In this document: positions 52,690-63,960 of the stretch, in pieces | How positions within the stretch are numbered: the stretch's first letter is position 1 | Layout of the letters: each line of letters opens with the position of its first letter | Assembly: GCA_018857735.1 (NCBI GenBank) | Contig: JABMCL010003107.1 | Span: 327,001-391,000 of the forward strand | Direction of reading: 5' to 3' | Length of the DNA stretch: 64,000 bases | Origin: Alviniconcha marisindica | Taxonomy: Eukaryota; Mollusca; Gastropoda; Provannidae | Notes under the pieces: generated by a model | Told to the model about the DNA's origin: nothing | Database searches by the model: none | Seen by the model: the letters and a program-made list of their open reading frames with translations, nothing else | Translations under genes and position numbers: made by a program

Positions 52690-53600
52690 GCACCCGAAAA
52701 GCACAACAATAAAGCATAGTTTCATTGTCCATGTTCTTACCCAAGAAACGAATGACGTGTTTGTGGATCAATAAAACACTGGCGTCACAGACCCCACTGA
52801 TGGAGACGGCAGAAACGTGCACCAGCGTCTGTCTGCAATGTTGGCGATGTATCTTCTTTCTGTCTCCGGAAGCGAATGGTAGAAGGTCGTGGCAGTTTTC
52901 CTGTCTTGTCCACTGCCGTGCAGCGTGCATGATCACATATCGACTGGAGCATGGACGTGCACCGGTTGAAATCACTCTTTTCTGACGTATTCACAAAGCC
53001 CCTACGATCTTCTAACACTGATGGAATCACCAACCAAAATAGCTTTCATTGCGTGGAATATTTAACTCGACCGCAGAACTTGCTGCATATTCAGATTAAC
53101 CGCAACGAAATGAATCACTGGAAAGAAGAAACGAAATAAATGTGGCTCGTTCCTTTCATGCATCTATCCATATCTAGGCCCGGCGTTGCGTTGCGAAAGG
53201 GGCAGCGACTGGGGACCCGTCGGAGAAAGAGAGCAGCCAATCGATCATATTTGGTGCTGTGTCAAGGAGGGAGCATCCCTCCATTTACTTGGCTAAGTTG
53301 CCTTCACGTGCTCAAACACAATGACCACACAGTCTTCCGAAGGCTGCACCGACAGAGAGCAGCAGCTGTGCAATATGCCCGTGACCCGGAGGTTTGTGCA
53401 CAAGAATGTCAAACCCTGTAGCTCTGTTCGAGTAAGACATTATCCACCCACCATTCGACGACTATAAACTTGTGTGTATTGTATAGATACTAAGAAAATT
53501 ACTTTATTGTCCTTAAAAGGACATTTGCTTTGAAACATACCATCAGTGTAGCATGTGAATGAACAAAACGTTCAGGAAAAAAGTATTTAAACAAATTACA
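52690..53600. other. Unassigned sequence with short frames
   Basis: Two plus-strand frames (52951-53139 and 53140-53421) are repeat-free but match no family I know. I cannot decide whether they are exons. Confidence 0.3.
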
Positions 53601-53616
53601 ATTACAGAACACACAA

Positions 53617-53807
53617 GGGAGATGTACTCACCTATATGACGAAATACAAGGAATAATTAAACACAAGCGGTTTCGACAGAAAGTCTTCATCAGGTGGTAG
53701 AAGATAGATCTATAGATAATAAAAACACCCGACGAAGACTTTCTGACGAAAGCGCTCGTGTTTAATTGTTCTTTGTATTTCGTCGTATAGGTGAGTACAT
53801 TTCCCTA
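53617..53807. mobile_element. Fold-back hairpin element 1
   Basis: GGGAGATGTACTCACCTATA ... GAAAGTCTTC (53617-53690) pairs with its inverted copy at 53735-53807, leaving a ~45-nt loop. No coding content. Confidence 0.75.
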
Positions 53808-53857
53808 GATCTGTTCTATTTTGTCAACCTCACCAGCAGTTGTTCACTCATTCCTTG

Positions 53858-54077
53858 AACACACAAGGGAGTTAACTAGCGCTCGAAGTACGTAACACAA
53901 GTACAACAGCAAAGACGTGAGTCGCCTACGGTGTGACTGAGTTACCATACTCTGGTGGAGTTTATGTACCTTGTCTTTACACGCGTGCCAGATGAGAGTT
54001 ACCGCAGGCGACTCAGGTCTTTGTTCTTGTACTTGTGTTATGTATTTGGAGCGCTAATTAACTCCCTTGTGTGTTGA
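53858..54077. mobile_element. Fold-back hairpin element 2
   Basis: AACACACAAGGGAGTTAACT ... GAGTCGCCTACGG pairs with the inverted arm at 53994-54077, with a ~55-nt loop. AACACACAAGGGAG also occurs just left of hairpin 1 (53609). Confidence 0.75.
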
Positions 54078-54079
54078 TT

Positions 54080-54134
54080 CTGCACGAGCGCTCTGGGCCT
54101 CGTTCTGTTTCAAGTAAGTTAATAACAACATAAA

Positions 54135-54169
<35 letters not shown>

Positions 54170-54181
54170 ACACACACACCG

Positions 54182-54212
<31 letters not shown>

Positions 54213-55070
54213 TACACACACGCACGCACGCACATACGAGAGAGAGAGAGACATGCACAGCCACGGCTGGCCACCTTTCTGCGACTTGACACATACGCAC
54301 AACAACAGCAAGACACTCTCATGAACACGCATGCACAGTCTGACATAGCATGAAAGACCTGCGACACTGGCGTGCTGTGAAACATTCAGCTACGGAACTA
54401 CTATGTAAGCCAAAAGCAGTAATAGTAGTAATTGGATTTTAATGTCCTGTCAACCACACAGGGTCACCTTAGGACACAAATACACATTTCTAAACTCTTC
54501 TGACATATATATCAACCCTCTGTCAAGTCAATCTACAAAATCAAGCACTTCACAAACATAAAACATGAATACACAAACATCAGACACAAAATTTCGAAGA
54601 GTTAGTCCCTTCAATATTACCCCTGTTAAAAGAGCACATGCTGGTATCGTCGACCATTCCGTCTAATTTATCGATACCAGGTTAAAGAAAAATATAAAAA
54701 AGGAATGGACAGACATAATATTTAAAAAAAAGAGTCATATAAATGCATACTGGCAAATACCAGTGCCATATGGCAGCAAGCTACACATACCACCTACCAA
54801 CTATCATCTCCTAGCTCAACATGAGCCATACAAAAAAAAAGCCTAACCCTTAACGAAAAATATTTTAGAGTTTTCTGGAAAAAAAGTCAGGAGAATGGAC
54901 CATTAGCAGAAAAATGACGAGGCAGAGGACTAGGCAGAAAAAACAAGAGAGGAGATAGGAAAGGGGAATCAAATGACAGCCCTGAGATTCCAGACAGGAG
55001 AGAGACATCAGACATCCCCGGCCTCCCTTCGGGGTGTAAGCCAAAAGCTAATAGCGAAATTTGAACAATT

Positions 55071-55074
<4 letters not shown>
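54080..55074. other. Microsatellites and unassigned sequence
   Basis: (AC)n at 54139-54230 in pieces. The rest has no gene or element that I recognise. Confidence 0.4.

Positions 55075-55119
<45 letters not shown>
55075..55119. repeat. (CT)n microsatellite
   Basis: Pure (CT)n just before the LINE at 55140. Confidence 0.97.
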
Positions 55120-55139
55120 AAGAGACAAACTAAAGAGAG

Positions 55140-57074
55140 AAAAATGTTTCCCTGAATACAAGAAATTAGGAAATAAAGTAAAAAATCTTGTGAGAAAAGC
55201 CAAAAAAGAATACTTTCAAAAGCTCATAGAGCGTGATAACAATATAGCATCTGTGTGGCGTGCTCTAAATGTGTATAGGACATCGTTCTACTTCTGCCGA
55301 CATCCCGAAAAATCTAACTGCAAATGTTTTCAATAATCATTTCCTGTCTGTGTCAGAGTCATTAACAGAACCAAGAACAAATGTATATGAGTGTGAGCAC
55401 TCTACATGATTTCTGCAAACAAAAGGAACTAGGCAAATATATATCGAGGCTGGAAAACAAAATCGTCTGGTCTGGAAGGTATAAGCAACCAGCTACTAAA
55501 ATTGTCATTGCCATACATAATAGATTCGCTCACATATGTTTTTAACTTATGCACTGAGAAAAACGTTTTTCCCTCTGAGCTTAAAAAAGCCAAAGTGGTT
55601 CCGCTTCCAAAATCTACGGATAAAACAAATCCAACCAATTACAGACCAATATCACTTCTGTCTGTTTTGTCAACGCTTCTCGAAAAGCATGTGCACATTT
55701 ATTTAAATGATTACTTAGAAAAGCGGCAATTGCTTCACCCCTTTCAGTCTGGATTTAGACACAACACTGCATTGGCACGTCTCACAAATTCTTGGCTAAA
55801 AGCGACAGAATAAATCTGAGATGTCTGGAGTAGTATTCCTAGACCTAAAGAAGGCTTTCGACCTGGTTGATCACGATATTCTATTGAAGAAGCACGCCAT
55901 TTATCTTAAAAACTCAAGTTCTGTACCATTTTTAAAATCATATCTTCATAATAGAACGCAGTGCGTCTTACTACATGGCTCTTACTCCTCCAAAGAATCA
56001 GTAGAGTATGGTGTACCACAAGGTTCTGTTTTGGACCTATTCTTTTTAGTCTCTTTATCAATGACCTTCCATTACACGTGAAAGATATATCTGTTGACAC
56101 TGCACACATCTGGAAAAGATATTATGCAAATCAGAAGCAATATCCAAGACAGCTTAGATCAGGTATCCATTTGGTGTGATAATAATCATATGGTCATCAA
56201 TCCGATCAAGACCAAGTCTATGACAATCGCTACCAGACAGAAACACCAGTTGTTACCCGTACCACTCTATCTCGTTCTAAACGGGGCGAAAATTGATCAA
56301 GTGTCAGAACACCGTCTTCTAGGTATAACCATAGACAATAAACTTCGCTGGGACTCACATATTAATAATGTGTGTAAAACAGTTTCAAGACGAGTCTTCC
56401 TTCTGTTGAAATTAAGGTACATCGTACACAAGAAAACTGTTCTTCAATGCTCACATTAAACCTCACATTGATTATGCGTCAGTCGTGTGGGACGGATGTA
56501 GTGATGTTCTCAAAAAGAGATTAAATTCTCTGCACAGAAGAGCTGTAAAGTTAATCCTTCCAGATACAACTCTAACTACTGACCAGAAATTAAATGAGAT
56601 GAGAATAATGAGCCTACAAAAACAACTTGAATATAACAAAGGTTTGTACAGTGGTCCTTAGCAATGAGACCCCAGAGTACATATCTAACCTGTACACACA
56701 CACTCCCTCACGCTATTGCAATTCTAGGAACTATCACCTTAGTTTGCCTAAGCCAAGGATAGACATATTCAAAACAAGTATATCTTTCTCTGGTGCTTAT
56801 CTATGGAACTGAGTGTGACGATGAAGTGATGCTTTATGTCCTCAGATGTCAGTTGACATATTAGGGACAAGTTGTGACCAATGCCGAAGCACGGTGCAAT
56901 AAATCTTTACGTCCACGGAAACCAGAAGGCTCGTTAGGACGGACAGTCCAGGACGTCCACCTCGACTCTCACACAGCTCCTGAACTATGAGTGTGACCTC
57001 TGACAGTCAGATCTTGTCAGTCACTCAGCTCCTTCAAGCGTAAACTTCGTGCACACCTTGAGGTAGTTACATAG
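55140..57074 (+). mobile_element. CR1/Jockey-like LINE, linker and complete RT to stop
   Basis: The order is CFPEYKKLGNKVKNLVRKAK and ERDNNIASVWRALNV (linker), KVVPLPKSTDKTNPTNYRPI (RT 1-2), VVFLDLKKAFDLVDHDILLK (RT 3), VEYGVPQGSVL (RT 4), then MVINPIKTKSM, LLGITIDNKLRWDSHINNVC and PHIDYASVVWDG, ending LRAHLEVVT and TAG at 57074. Frameshifts break it near 55500, 55815, 56050 and 56460. The YxDD catalytic box is lost. SINE-A at 56820-56987 splits the C-terminus. Confidence 0.92.
56820..56987 (-). mobile_element. SINE-A copy 3, inserted in a LINE C-terminus
   Basis: Perfect 10-bp target duplication TGAGTGTGAC (56810-56819 and 56988-56997). Removing the element and one duplicate rejoins the LINE frame from AYLWN to PLTVRSCQSLSSFKRKL. 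The variable GATG at the left is the tail. Confidence 0.92.
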
Positions 57075-57128
57075 AATGGACTGTGACATAATACTCTACC
57101 CAATACTTCCGATTGCTTGTGAATACCC

Positions 57129-57171
57129 ACCCCCCCGCCCCCCCTCCCCCCCCCCCCCCCCCCCCCCCCCC
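57129..57171. repeat. C-homopolymer
   Basis: C-run with few interruptions in the LINE 3' region. Confidence 0.95.
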
Positions 57172-57479
57172 TTACTGTTCTTTATAAGATAAGCATTGAC
57201 AGCTGTTTTTTGTTTTTGTTTTTCCACCCAAACTGGTGTTGAATTGATCAGATGTTCTGCTTGCTGCCTTATTTACAGGTTGTATGCTCATAATGTATAA
57301 CTGAGTGATGTATGCATGTGTACATCTGGCGCTGTGAACACGCTATGTTTTGTGTGGAAATTCTCATGTATCAAATTTCACTCACTCATTCATGCCTGTA
57401 TGTATATAAATTATGCCTGTAATTTTATATTTACTCATCAGTAGCTTCGCAAGGACTAGTTAGACGGGTTTTGACTGAA

Positions 57480-59262
57480 CCTAAACTACAATCCTTGTAA
57501 AATAACATTTTAGAGCTCGGGAAACAGCAGCATTGACATTAAGAGATCCTAGCTTTTGAAGGCAAAATATTCTTGGCTGACATCTTTTGTGAATAAAGTC
57601 AGTGTTTTTGTTAAAGTTCAGCTTGTTCTCTAAAACTGTTCCTAGATATTTGTACTCAGTCACTCTTTCAACTTTCACGCCATCAATAAAGAGATCTGGA
57701 ATGACAGTTGGAACGTTTCTAAAATCAATCAGCATTTCTTTACATTCAAGTCAAGGGAATTATCCCTGCACCAGTTAATGAACCTTTCAACTTCAGCAAA
57801 AAAACTGAATCTGAGTTGCAAAAGATCTTCCATTGTAGAATCGTCAGAGTATTTTATGACTGGTGTTGTGTCAGTGCCTGTGCAGTCATTTGTATAGAGT
57901 GTAAAAAGAATAGGAAATAGGACAGTGCCTTGTGGAGAGCCGATGGAAAGAGAGCGGGAAGATGAGAGTACAGCTTGGTGACGAACTGTCTGAGAACGAC
58001 TCACAAGAAAGTTGACAATCCAGAGAATCAGACTTGGATTAACGTCGAGTTTCAAAAGTTTGCTTGCCATGAGGTGTGGTTGTATAGTGTGAAAGCAGAA
58101 GAAAAGTCGATGAAGAGAATTCGGGCAAATGAACTTGGTTTTTCAAGTATGAGTATGGTTTTTCAAGATGAGCATTATGCAAGAGTGAGTGTTGCATCTT
58201 ATGTTTCTGTTGTGCTTGTACGCAAACTGGTATGGGTCTAAATGGGGTTTCGTGTGTTTCATGAGTTGATGGAGGATGATACGTTCAAAACACTTCATTA
58301 CAATAGACGTCAGAGCAATCGGACGATAATCGTTTAAACAAGGATTTCGTTTTTTCGGAACAGGACAGATTACAGAGGATTTCCAAGTAAAGGGTACAGT
58401 GTTATCTTTCAGAGACCACGTGCACAACTGACTGAAAACAACAGAAAGCTGGGGAGAGCACGATTTCAAAAGTCTTCCACAGATGTTGTCAGGACCAATT
58501 GTTTTCCTGGTGTTAAGCTTCAGAAAAATGCCCTCAACGATCTTGGCGTCAGTCTTAAATCTTGAACATCATCCACCACCTTTTCCTTTAGTTCTGATCT
58601 GATCTGGGCGAATCGGCAATAAAAGTCATTCAGTTCATCTGAGCGCTCCTTTTGTTTATCACCCGGCTTGTTTGAAGTGTTTAATTTAGACTTGTAGTGT
58701 CAGCTAGTGTTTTGAAACCCTTCCATGCGTTACGCATATTGCCAGTTTGAAACTAAAATTCGATGTTTTCTTTGTACTGTTTCTTTGCTTCTCTGATTTC
58801 CTTTCTGAGTTTACTTTGAACACGTTTCCGTTCAATCTGGTCTTTAGCCTGAAAAGCAGTCTTCTTTTCGTTCAGAGTTGTTTTTAGTTGTTTTTTCATG
58901 GCTTGTTGTTTAGGTAAATTTTGACTATTTTCTTTGGAATTATCATATCTTCACAGACTGTTATATAATCAGATATGACATCAGTGACATCGTGAATATT
59001 ATCACAAGAGTCTAAAAACATGTCCCAATCTGTACAGTCAAAACAATCTTGCAGCTGCTCGACACTGTCACTCGACCAGACTTTTACATCTTTCTTCACA
59101 ACTTGTTCTGTTTGTATCTTGGGTCTGTAAGTTGGAATAAGGTGAATGGTACTGTGGTCAGATGTTCCTAAAGGTGGGAGAGATACAGAAAATATTGCCG
59201 TAGCAAAGAGCAAGTGTGTGTTTGTTTTTTCAGTCGGGTTGGGCAATTAACATCTTGTTTAA
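57480..59262 (-). mobile_element. CR1/Rex-like LINE, end of endonuclease to RT thumb
   Basis: Minus-strand order: LPPLGTSDHSTIHLIPTYRP (SDH end of endonuclease), CFDCTDWDMF, VICPVPKKRNPCLNDYRPIA (RT 1-2), LVSRSQTVRHQAV, IGSPQGTVL, then YSDDST, a variant of the YADD catalytic box, and EYKYLGTVLENKLNFNKN. It is truncated at both ends and broken by frameshifts near 58100, 58500 and 58890. The same clade is found at 1240-2950. Confidence 0.9.
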
Positions 59263-59466
59263 ATGTAATGGAGTGGAGTGGTAGACTACAGGCAGCGGAA
59301 TCAGTCAAAATTTGAGACCACAGCAGGCGGAGGCGGCACAGACAATTTTCAGCACACCCAAAATCCTCACTCGCGCGCATAGATAAGAGAGCGGCGCGGG
59401 CCGCAAGGAACACACGCTATCACAGAGTCGCTACAATCAAATCGGCCCTCTGGACCACAAAATGGA
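59250..59466 (-). mobile_element. Unknown repeat element end (copy 2)
   Basis: Inverted match to 1004-1237 with a ~29-bp deletion that removes AATAAA. It ends at the same CATTACA, directly upstream of the truncated LINE. Confidence 0.5.
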
Positions 59467-59596
59467 TAAAAGTTCCATGTTTTAGTTTAATTTTTATTTC
59501 ATCGGGAAAGCGGCACCCTCTTTGGTCCAGTTTTCAGGAGAATGACCCATATATATATATATACGTTAAAATCCAGTTACAAACTAAGATATACGG

Positions 59597-59624
59597 ACTT
59601 GGGGGGGGGGGGGGGGGGGGGGGC
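59597..59624. repeat. G-homopolymer
   Basis: Run of more than 20 G just left of the small MITE. Confidence 0.95.
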
Positions 59625-59647
59625 GGCACAGATGTAAGGTGTCAAAG

Positions 59648-59712
59648 CAAACTCCAAGCACTGGTTTACCCTTCCTTGGAGGAAGGTGCCGGAAAGCGAT
59701 GCTCGGAGTGTG
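59648..59712 (-). mobile_element. Minimal 65-bp MULE-like MITE with 9-bp target duplication
   Basis: It consists only of the two family-M ends joined: CAAACTCCAAGCACTGG ... GGTGCCGGAAAGCGATGCTC ... GGAGTGTG. Flanks are perfect GTGTCAAAG (59639-59647 and 59713-59721). Confidence 0.88.
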
Positions 59713-59871
59713 GTGTCAAAGCTGTAGGCCTACGTTGGGAGCACTTACACAACGCTGTGTACACAAAAACCTAGTCCTTACTCCCTGCTCGAACTCGCCC
59801 CATTTTAATACTCGAGGATTAAGTCCATCGAAAAACCAGTCCTTGTAACACTACAAACACATAAAAGACGA

Positions 59872-59889
59872 TTGTGTGTGTGTGTGTGT

Positions 59890-59942
<53 letters not shown>
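59872..59942. repeat. (GT)n then (GA)n microsatellite
   Basis: Compound dinucleotide run. Confidence 0.96.
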
Positions 59943-59946
<4 letters not shown>

Positions 59947-60109
59947 ATGCCTGTAAACTCGCTCACTAACGCCCTGTGTTTCGAGTTGCACAATTAAGAG
60001 AATAGCGTGCGCAACGCTACAAACAGACTACCCGAGCACTAAACCCACCCACTCAGCCCTCTTCGGGTGTGTTGGGTGGGGAGGTGTTTATACCTCACAG
60101 AGCCGGTCC

Positions 60110-60215
60110 CCGATTTAGTCTACTCCCGCCCGAACGAAGGCGGGCACGAGAACCGTATTGTCATTGCAAAGCGAGGGGAAAGTTTGAACCGTTATCTCCC
60201 CTACGTGTAGTTTGG
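60110..60215. repeat. Hairpin-bearing repeat E, copy 1
   Basis: CCCGCCCGAACGAAGGCGGG is a short stem-loop; with the following CAAAGCGAGGGGAAAGTTTG and AACCGTT it matches 62885-62985. Confidence 0.6.
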
Positions 60216-60625
60216 AGGGGCGACGCTGTCACCTAGCGACGGGTGAAACGGGACCCGCCTGAGCCAAACCACTCTGGATTGTTCTTTATGTGGACCGCGC
60301 TGTGCGCAGACCAACAGACGACACATTCGTCGGACAATTAGCAGTTTTATGATTTATGCGCAGACAATGACAAACTTGTTCACTTCTGCATCAAAGTATG
60401 CAGCGGACTACGAACTGAGGGTCTGAACTGACTGGTTGCTATGGTCGATTTTTGTCAACAGTTGAAGTGATTTCGGGGGATCTCCAACTCAGCTTTTACA
60501 CTGAGTCGGATATTTGCTAAGGTAAGAAATCTGACCTGTCAAAACGCTAGACTTTTGTGGTAGACAACAACACGTTTATGTCGGCAACTTTTAACAGGTA
60601 ATAATGTAGCCGTTCACTGCTAAGT

Positions 60626-60740
60626 ATGTATACCTTTCGCTACTATATTAGTGACAGAAACTACCTGGTGAAAAAATACGAATGCCGATTTCATTTGCTA
60701 CTGATTGTCAGTGTTTTAGCTTGTGGTGTTTGCAAGCCGC
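60626..60740 (+). CDS. Candidate first coding exon with signal peptide
   Basis: From ATG at 60626 the frame gives a basic stretch (LVKKYECRF) and then a hydrophobic core HLLLIVSVLACGVC with KPL, followed directly by GTGAGTCTTAC, a consensus splice donor. This layout fits the first exon of a secreted or membrane protein. The N-terminal part before the core is long (about 20 residues), and no downstream exon was found, so it may be chance. Confidence 0.3.
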
Positions 60741-61024
60741 TGGTGAGTCTTACAATCCAGTTACAACACCATAATGCCGCGGAGAGAAGAGCAAGACTTA
60801 AGTGTAGAGGTGAACACACTTGACTCTTACTTGTTTCACTGCACTCCTACGGTGGCCTATGCACCCACCTCTAGACGTTCAAGCCGCAATACAAACTGAG
60901 GCCTGATTTCCATTTGTACCGCTGTCGGTCGTTTGTCCTGTGTGTACCACACACACACACGAGTGCTCTGTTCTCTGGACGTTGATACTAGCCCAGTTCC
61001 CGTCGTGCACGCTACTATTGATTT

Positions 61025-61140
61025 TAGATTTAGCAGTATGAAGAAAACTGTATGGATATAACTGACGCGAGAGAGACCCCCCCCCCCCCCCCCCCCAACT
61101 GTATGGATATAACTGACGCGAGAGAAAAACCAACTAGGCC
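61025..61140. repeat. Short duplication around a C-run
   Basis: CTGTATGGATATAACTGACG + CGAGAGA occurs on both sides of a C-homopolymer (61078-61096). Confidence 0.85.
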
Positions 61141-61299
61141 TAGAGGCGGTGCGTGCTCAAAAATGTTGAGTCCAACTAATACTGAGATATTAAGATGTAC
61201 AGACGAGGCAATAATTATTCGTTCTGCTTCGTTTATTCTTCTCTGTCTAGCTAGTGACAGCTGTTTGGTTTATCCCACTCTGTGCCGAGTATATCCCTG

Positions 61300-62070
61300 A
61301 AGCCACCCCACTGACACTTTGTACACACAGTATACAGTAGGCTCCAAACACTAAATACATCAACGGTTTTGTTAGATCAAACACTAAATTGCATCTTGAG
61401 TTTCATTTATGACTGGTTTTGAGTGCTCAAAGGGACCAGCCGAACATTTTAGCAGACAGGCCTCATAGTTTAGTGTATCATGTCGTTCTCTGCAGCCGTT
61501 CTAAAGACAATCTATGTGATTGTGGGAAGAGCATCTAAGATAACAGTTGTATTAACAAAATAGTGAACTGATTGACATTTTCCCCGTCTGAGGTTGGAGA
61601 TAATATATATCGCTGATTGAGGTCTCATTGCTGGTGAGATTGGAGATTATCGTTGACTGAGGTCGCATTGCGATGACAGTCTCCCGTATAGGTTTGTGGT
61701 CCTCAACGGCAACATTGTTCTGGCTGTCCATACTCAGGGTTCCACACATACTGCAGATTATGAACTGAAACTTTTTCAAAATCCAAACACATGAAAGGTC
61801 AAAATAGAACGCTATAACATGCGGATTTTCTGCGTAAGTCTCTTTGTCAAGAGACAGAGCAACACTTAAACAACAGATGAAAAATAAAATGCAGGCTACT
61901 TATTTGCTTGTGTCTGGATTTTTTGGTTTAGAACGCTCGCAGTCCCCCTTTTTTATTTTTTTATTTTTTAACACTTTCTCAGTCCGTTTGGTAGTGTTGT
62001 GCTAAAACCCGGAGTAAACCGAATCAGAATCCCAATAATAATAGCTACTGGTGCACGGATAAACAAACAT
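61300..62070. other. Unassigned sequence with a small duplication
   Basis: A ~45-bp imperfect duplication (GAGATT, CGTTGACTGAGGTC) lies at 61590-61680. No gene is supported. Confidence 0.4.
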
Positions 62071-62071
62071 T

Positions 62072-62076
<5 letters not shown>

Positions 62077-62141
<65 letters not shown>
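62077..62141. repeat. (AC)n microsatellite
   Basis: Pure (AC)n of about 65 bp. Confidence 0.97.
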
Positions 62142-62144
<3 letters not shown>

Positions 62145-62539
62145 TGCGTTCTAAGCTTGTGCGTATCATAAGGCACGATCTGAACCGCAGAGTTCGGCAA
62201 AAAGTATGGCAATGATTACAGCTACCACATGTAATTTGTTCGTATCTTCAAAATATAAATAAATGCAGCCACAACATGTCTTGACTCAGAGAATAAGATA
62301 GCCTAGTAGTGACTGTAGCGACTACAATGGAGACAATGTCAGTGGTGCCTAGCCAGATTTGAGGACGGGATTTGGTGCCAGCCGTGATAGAGTGGCCTTT
62401 ATCACGCAGTCCCCGTGGGTGCGTCGCTGACCTGTGCAATCACAGGCCATTGTAGGCGTACACGGGAGCAGCAACACACGATCAATAATGCCCTCACCCC
62501 CTCCACCAGCCACACACACGTGCAAATTGCCGACAGTGC

Positions 62540-62825
62540 CGATACGAGAAACGTAAAGTATTCAGGTAATAGTAGTTACATAGGATTCAAGTGACACACA
62601 GCTTACAGCCAGACTACAGTGGATGCACGAGAAACGTAAGGTGTTCAGGTAACAGTAGTTACACAGGATTTAAGTGACACAGCATACAACCAGACCACAA
62701 TGGATGCACGAGAAACGTAACGTGTTCAGGTAATAGTAGTTGCCCAGGATTCAGATAACATACAACCAGCCTATGATGGATGCAGGAGGATACGTAGGGT
62801 GTTCAGGTAATACTAACAGCCTACG
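62540..62825. repeat. ~80-bp minisatellite, four copies
   Basis: Landmarks ACGAGAAACGTAA and GTTCAGGTAATAGTAGTT recur near 62545, 62627, 62707 and 62785; the last copy is decayed. Confidence 0.88.
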
Positions 62826-62884
62826 ACATTATTGTCAGACACAATAAGGGCAAGGAGATGCTCCGTGTTGACGAATACAACATT

Positions 62885-62985
62885 AGTCTATTCCCGCCGA
62901 AATGAAGGCGGGCACGACAGCCGTGGAGAGCTAGCTCTATTGTTATTGCAAAACAAGGGGAAAGTTTGAACCGTTTCTGAATACA
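62885..62985. repeat. Hairpin-bearing repeat E, copy 2
   Basis: CCCGCCGAAATGAAGGCGGG stem-loop, then AAAACAAGGGGAAAGTTTGA, as at 60110-60215. Confidence 0.6.
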
Positions 62986-63289
62986 AGAAATGTAAGAAGT
63001 TAGACCTTGTTGACATCCTCTCCAGAACCTACTTGACTAGCCCGATTTACGTCAAATGTAGGTTTACACTTCTAACTGATCATCATGGTTGGAACAGGGT
63101 TGTTTTCCCGTGTCCTGTGATGTAAATATTTTAACATTTGGTTTCTTGTACACTTCACGATCAGCACTTTCATTTTTGACTTCAAACTTGTGCAGGCAAA
63201 ACTGAGTTGCTTCAAAAGCAACAGCAAAATGAAATTACTTGGTGCATTTTGGTTATCGTCACTACATTATTTAATATCTCACGAGTGAT

Positions 63290-63628
63290 GTGATGAAGTA
63301 TTACTGCCTAGGACAATGCAGCAGCACCAGAGCAAGGCCCATTCTTGTGCGATTCTTTGATCGTAAGAAGAAAGACAGCGTCATCATCAGTCGACGCAAC
63401 CTCAAGAACAAAGGTATTGTCATCGGGGAAGACTTGACGTATGCGAATTACCAAGTGTTCAGAAAGGCGAGTGAACATTCTGCTACGATGTCGGTGTGGA
63501 GTTCAAATGGGAAAATTCTTGCCAAGGTGAAGAACGGTCGCATTGTTAGAGTGAACATTCACACAGATCTGGATGAAGCTTGTGCCTGTGCTATGTCGGG
63601 AAATGAAATGAGTGCGGATGAAGGATAG
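63290..63628 (+). mobile_element. LINE ORF1-like C-terminal domain
   Basis: The 112-codon frame reads RARPILVRFFDRKKKDSVII, SRRNLKNKGIVIGEDLTYAN and SVWSSNGKILAKVKNGRIVRV. This pattern (RPILVRF...LK..GI.I.EDLT...W..NGK...) is the C-terminal nucleic-acid-binding domain seen in ORF1 of L1-like elements of marine invertebrates. The frame is intact, but no adjoining EN/RT is seen before the window ends. Confidence 0.6.
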
Positions 63629-63959
63629 ATAAAAACTTGTGTCTTGTGTCGGTGCCTGTGTTCTTGCGCTGTGGAAAGGAAGGGGCAGACTTGACTGTAC
63701 AGAGGTACTACCTTTATTTGTATCGACTTGTTAATAATTATGATGGCACGCATACCCCCCGGCCCCCCTCCCTTCTCGTCCCCTCTCTCTCTCTTCTCTC
63801 TTTCACTTTTGCCACCCCCGCCTCTATTTGGATTTGAATGAAAGAGCCAATACACAGAAGTTAATATCAGTTTTGTTGCGGCATTTGCTACTTGTAAAAA
63901 CCAGGTGATTCCAGGTGGTGTAACAATGCTAACGGATTCTGTTTGTTTGTTTGTTTTTC

Positions 63960-63960
<1 letters not shown>

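Noticed and set aside
53140..53421. 93-codon frame resembling part of a proprotein convertase prodomain
   Set aside because: The resemblance (a DPEV and basic residues) is too short to support; no catalytic exon or splice context was found.
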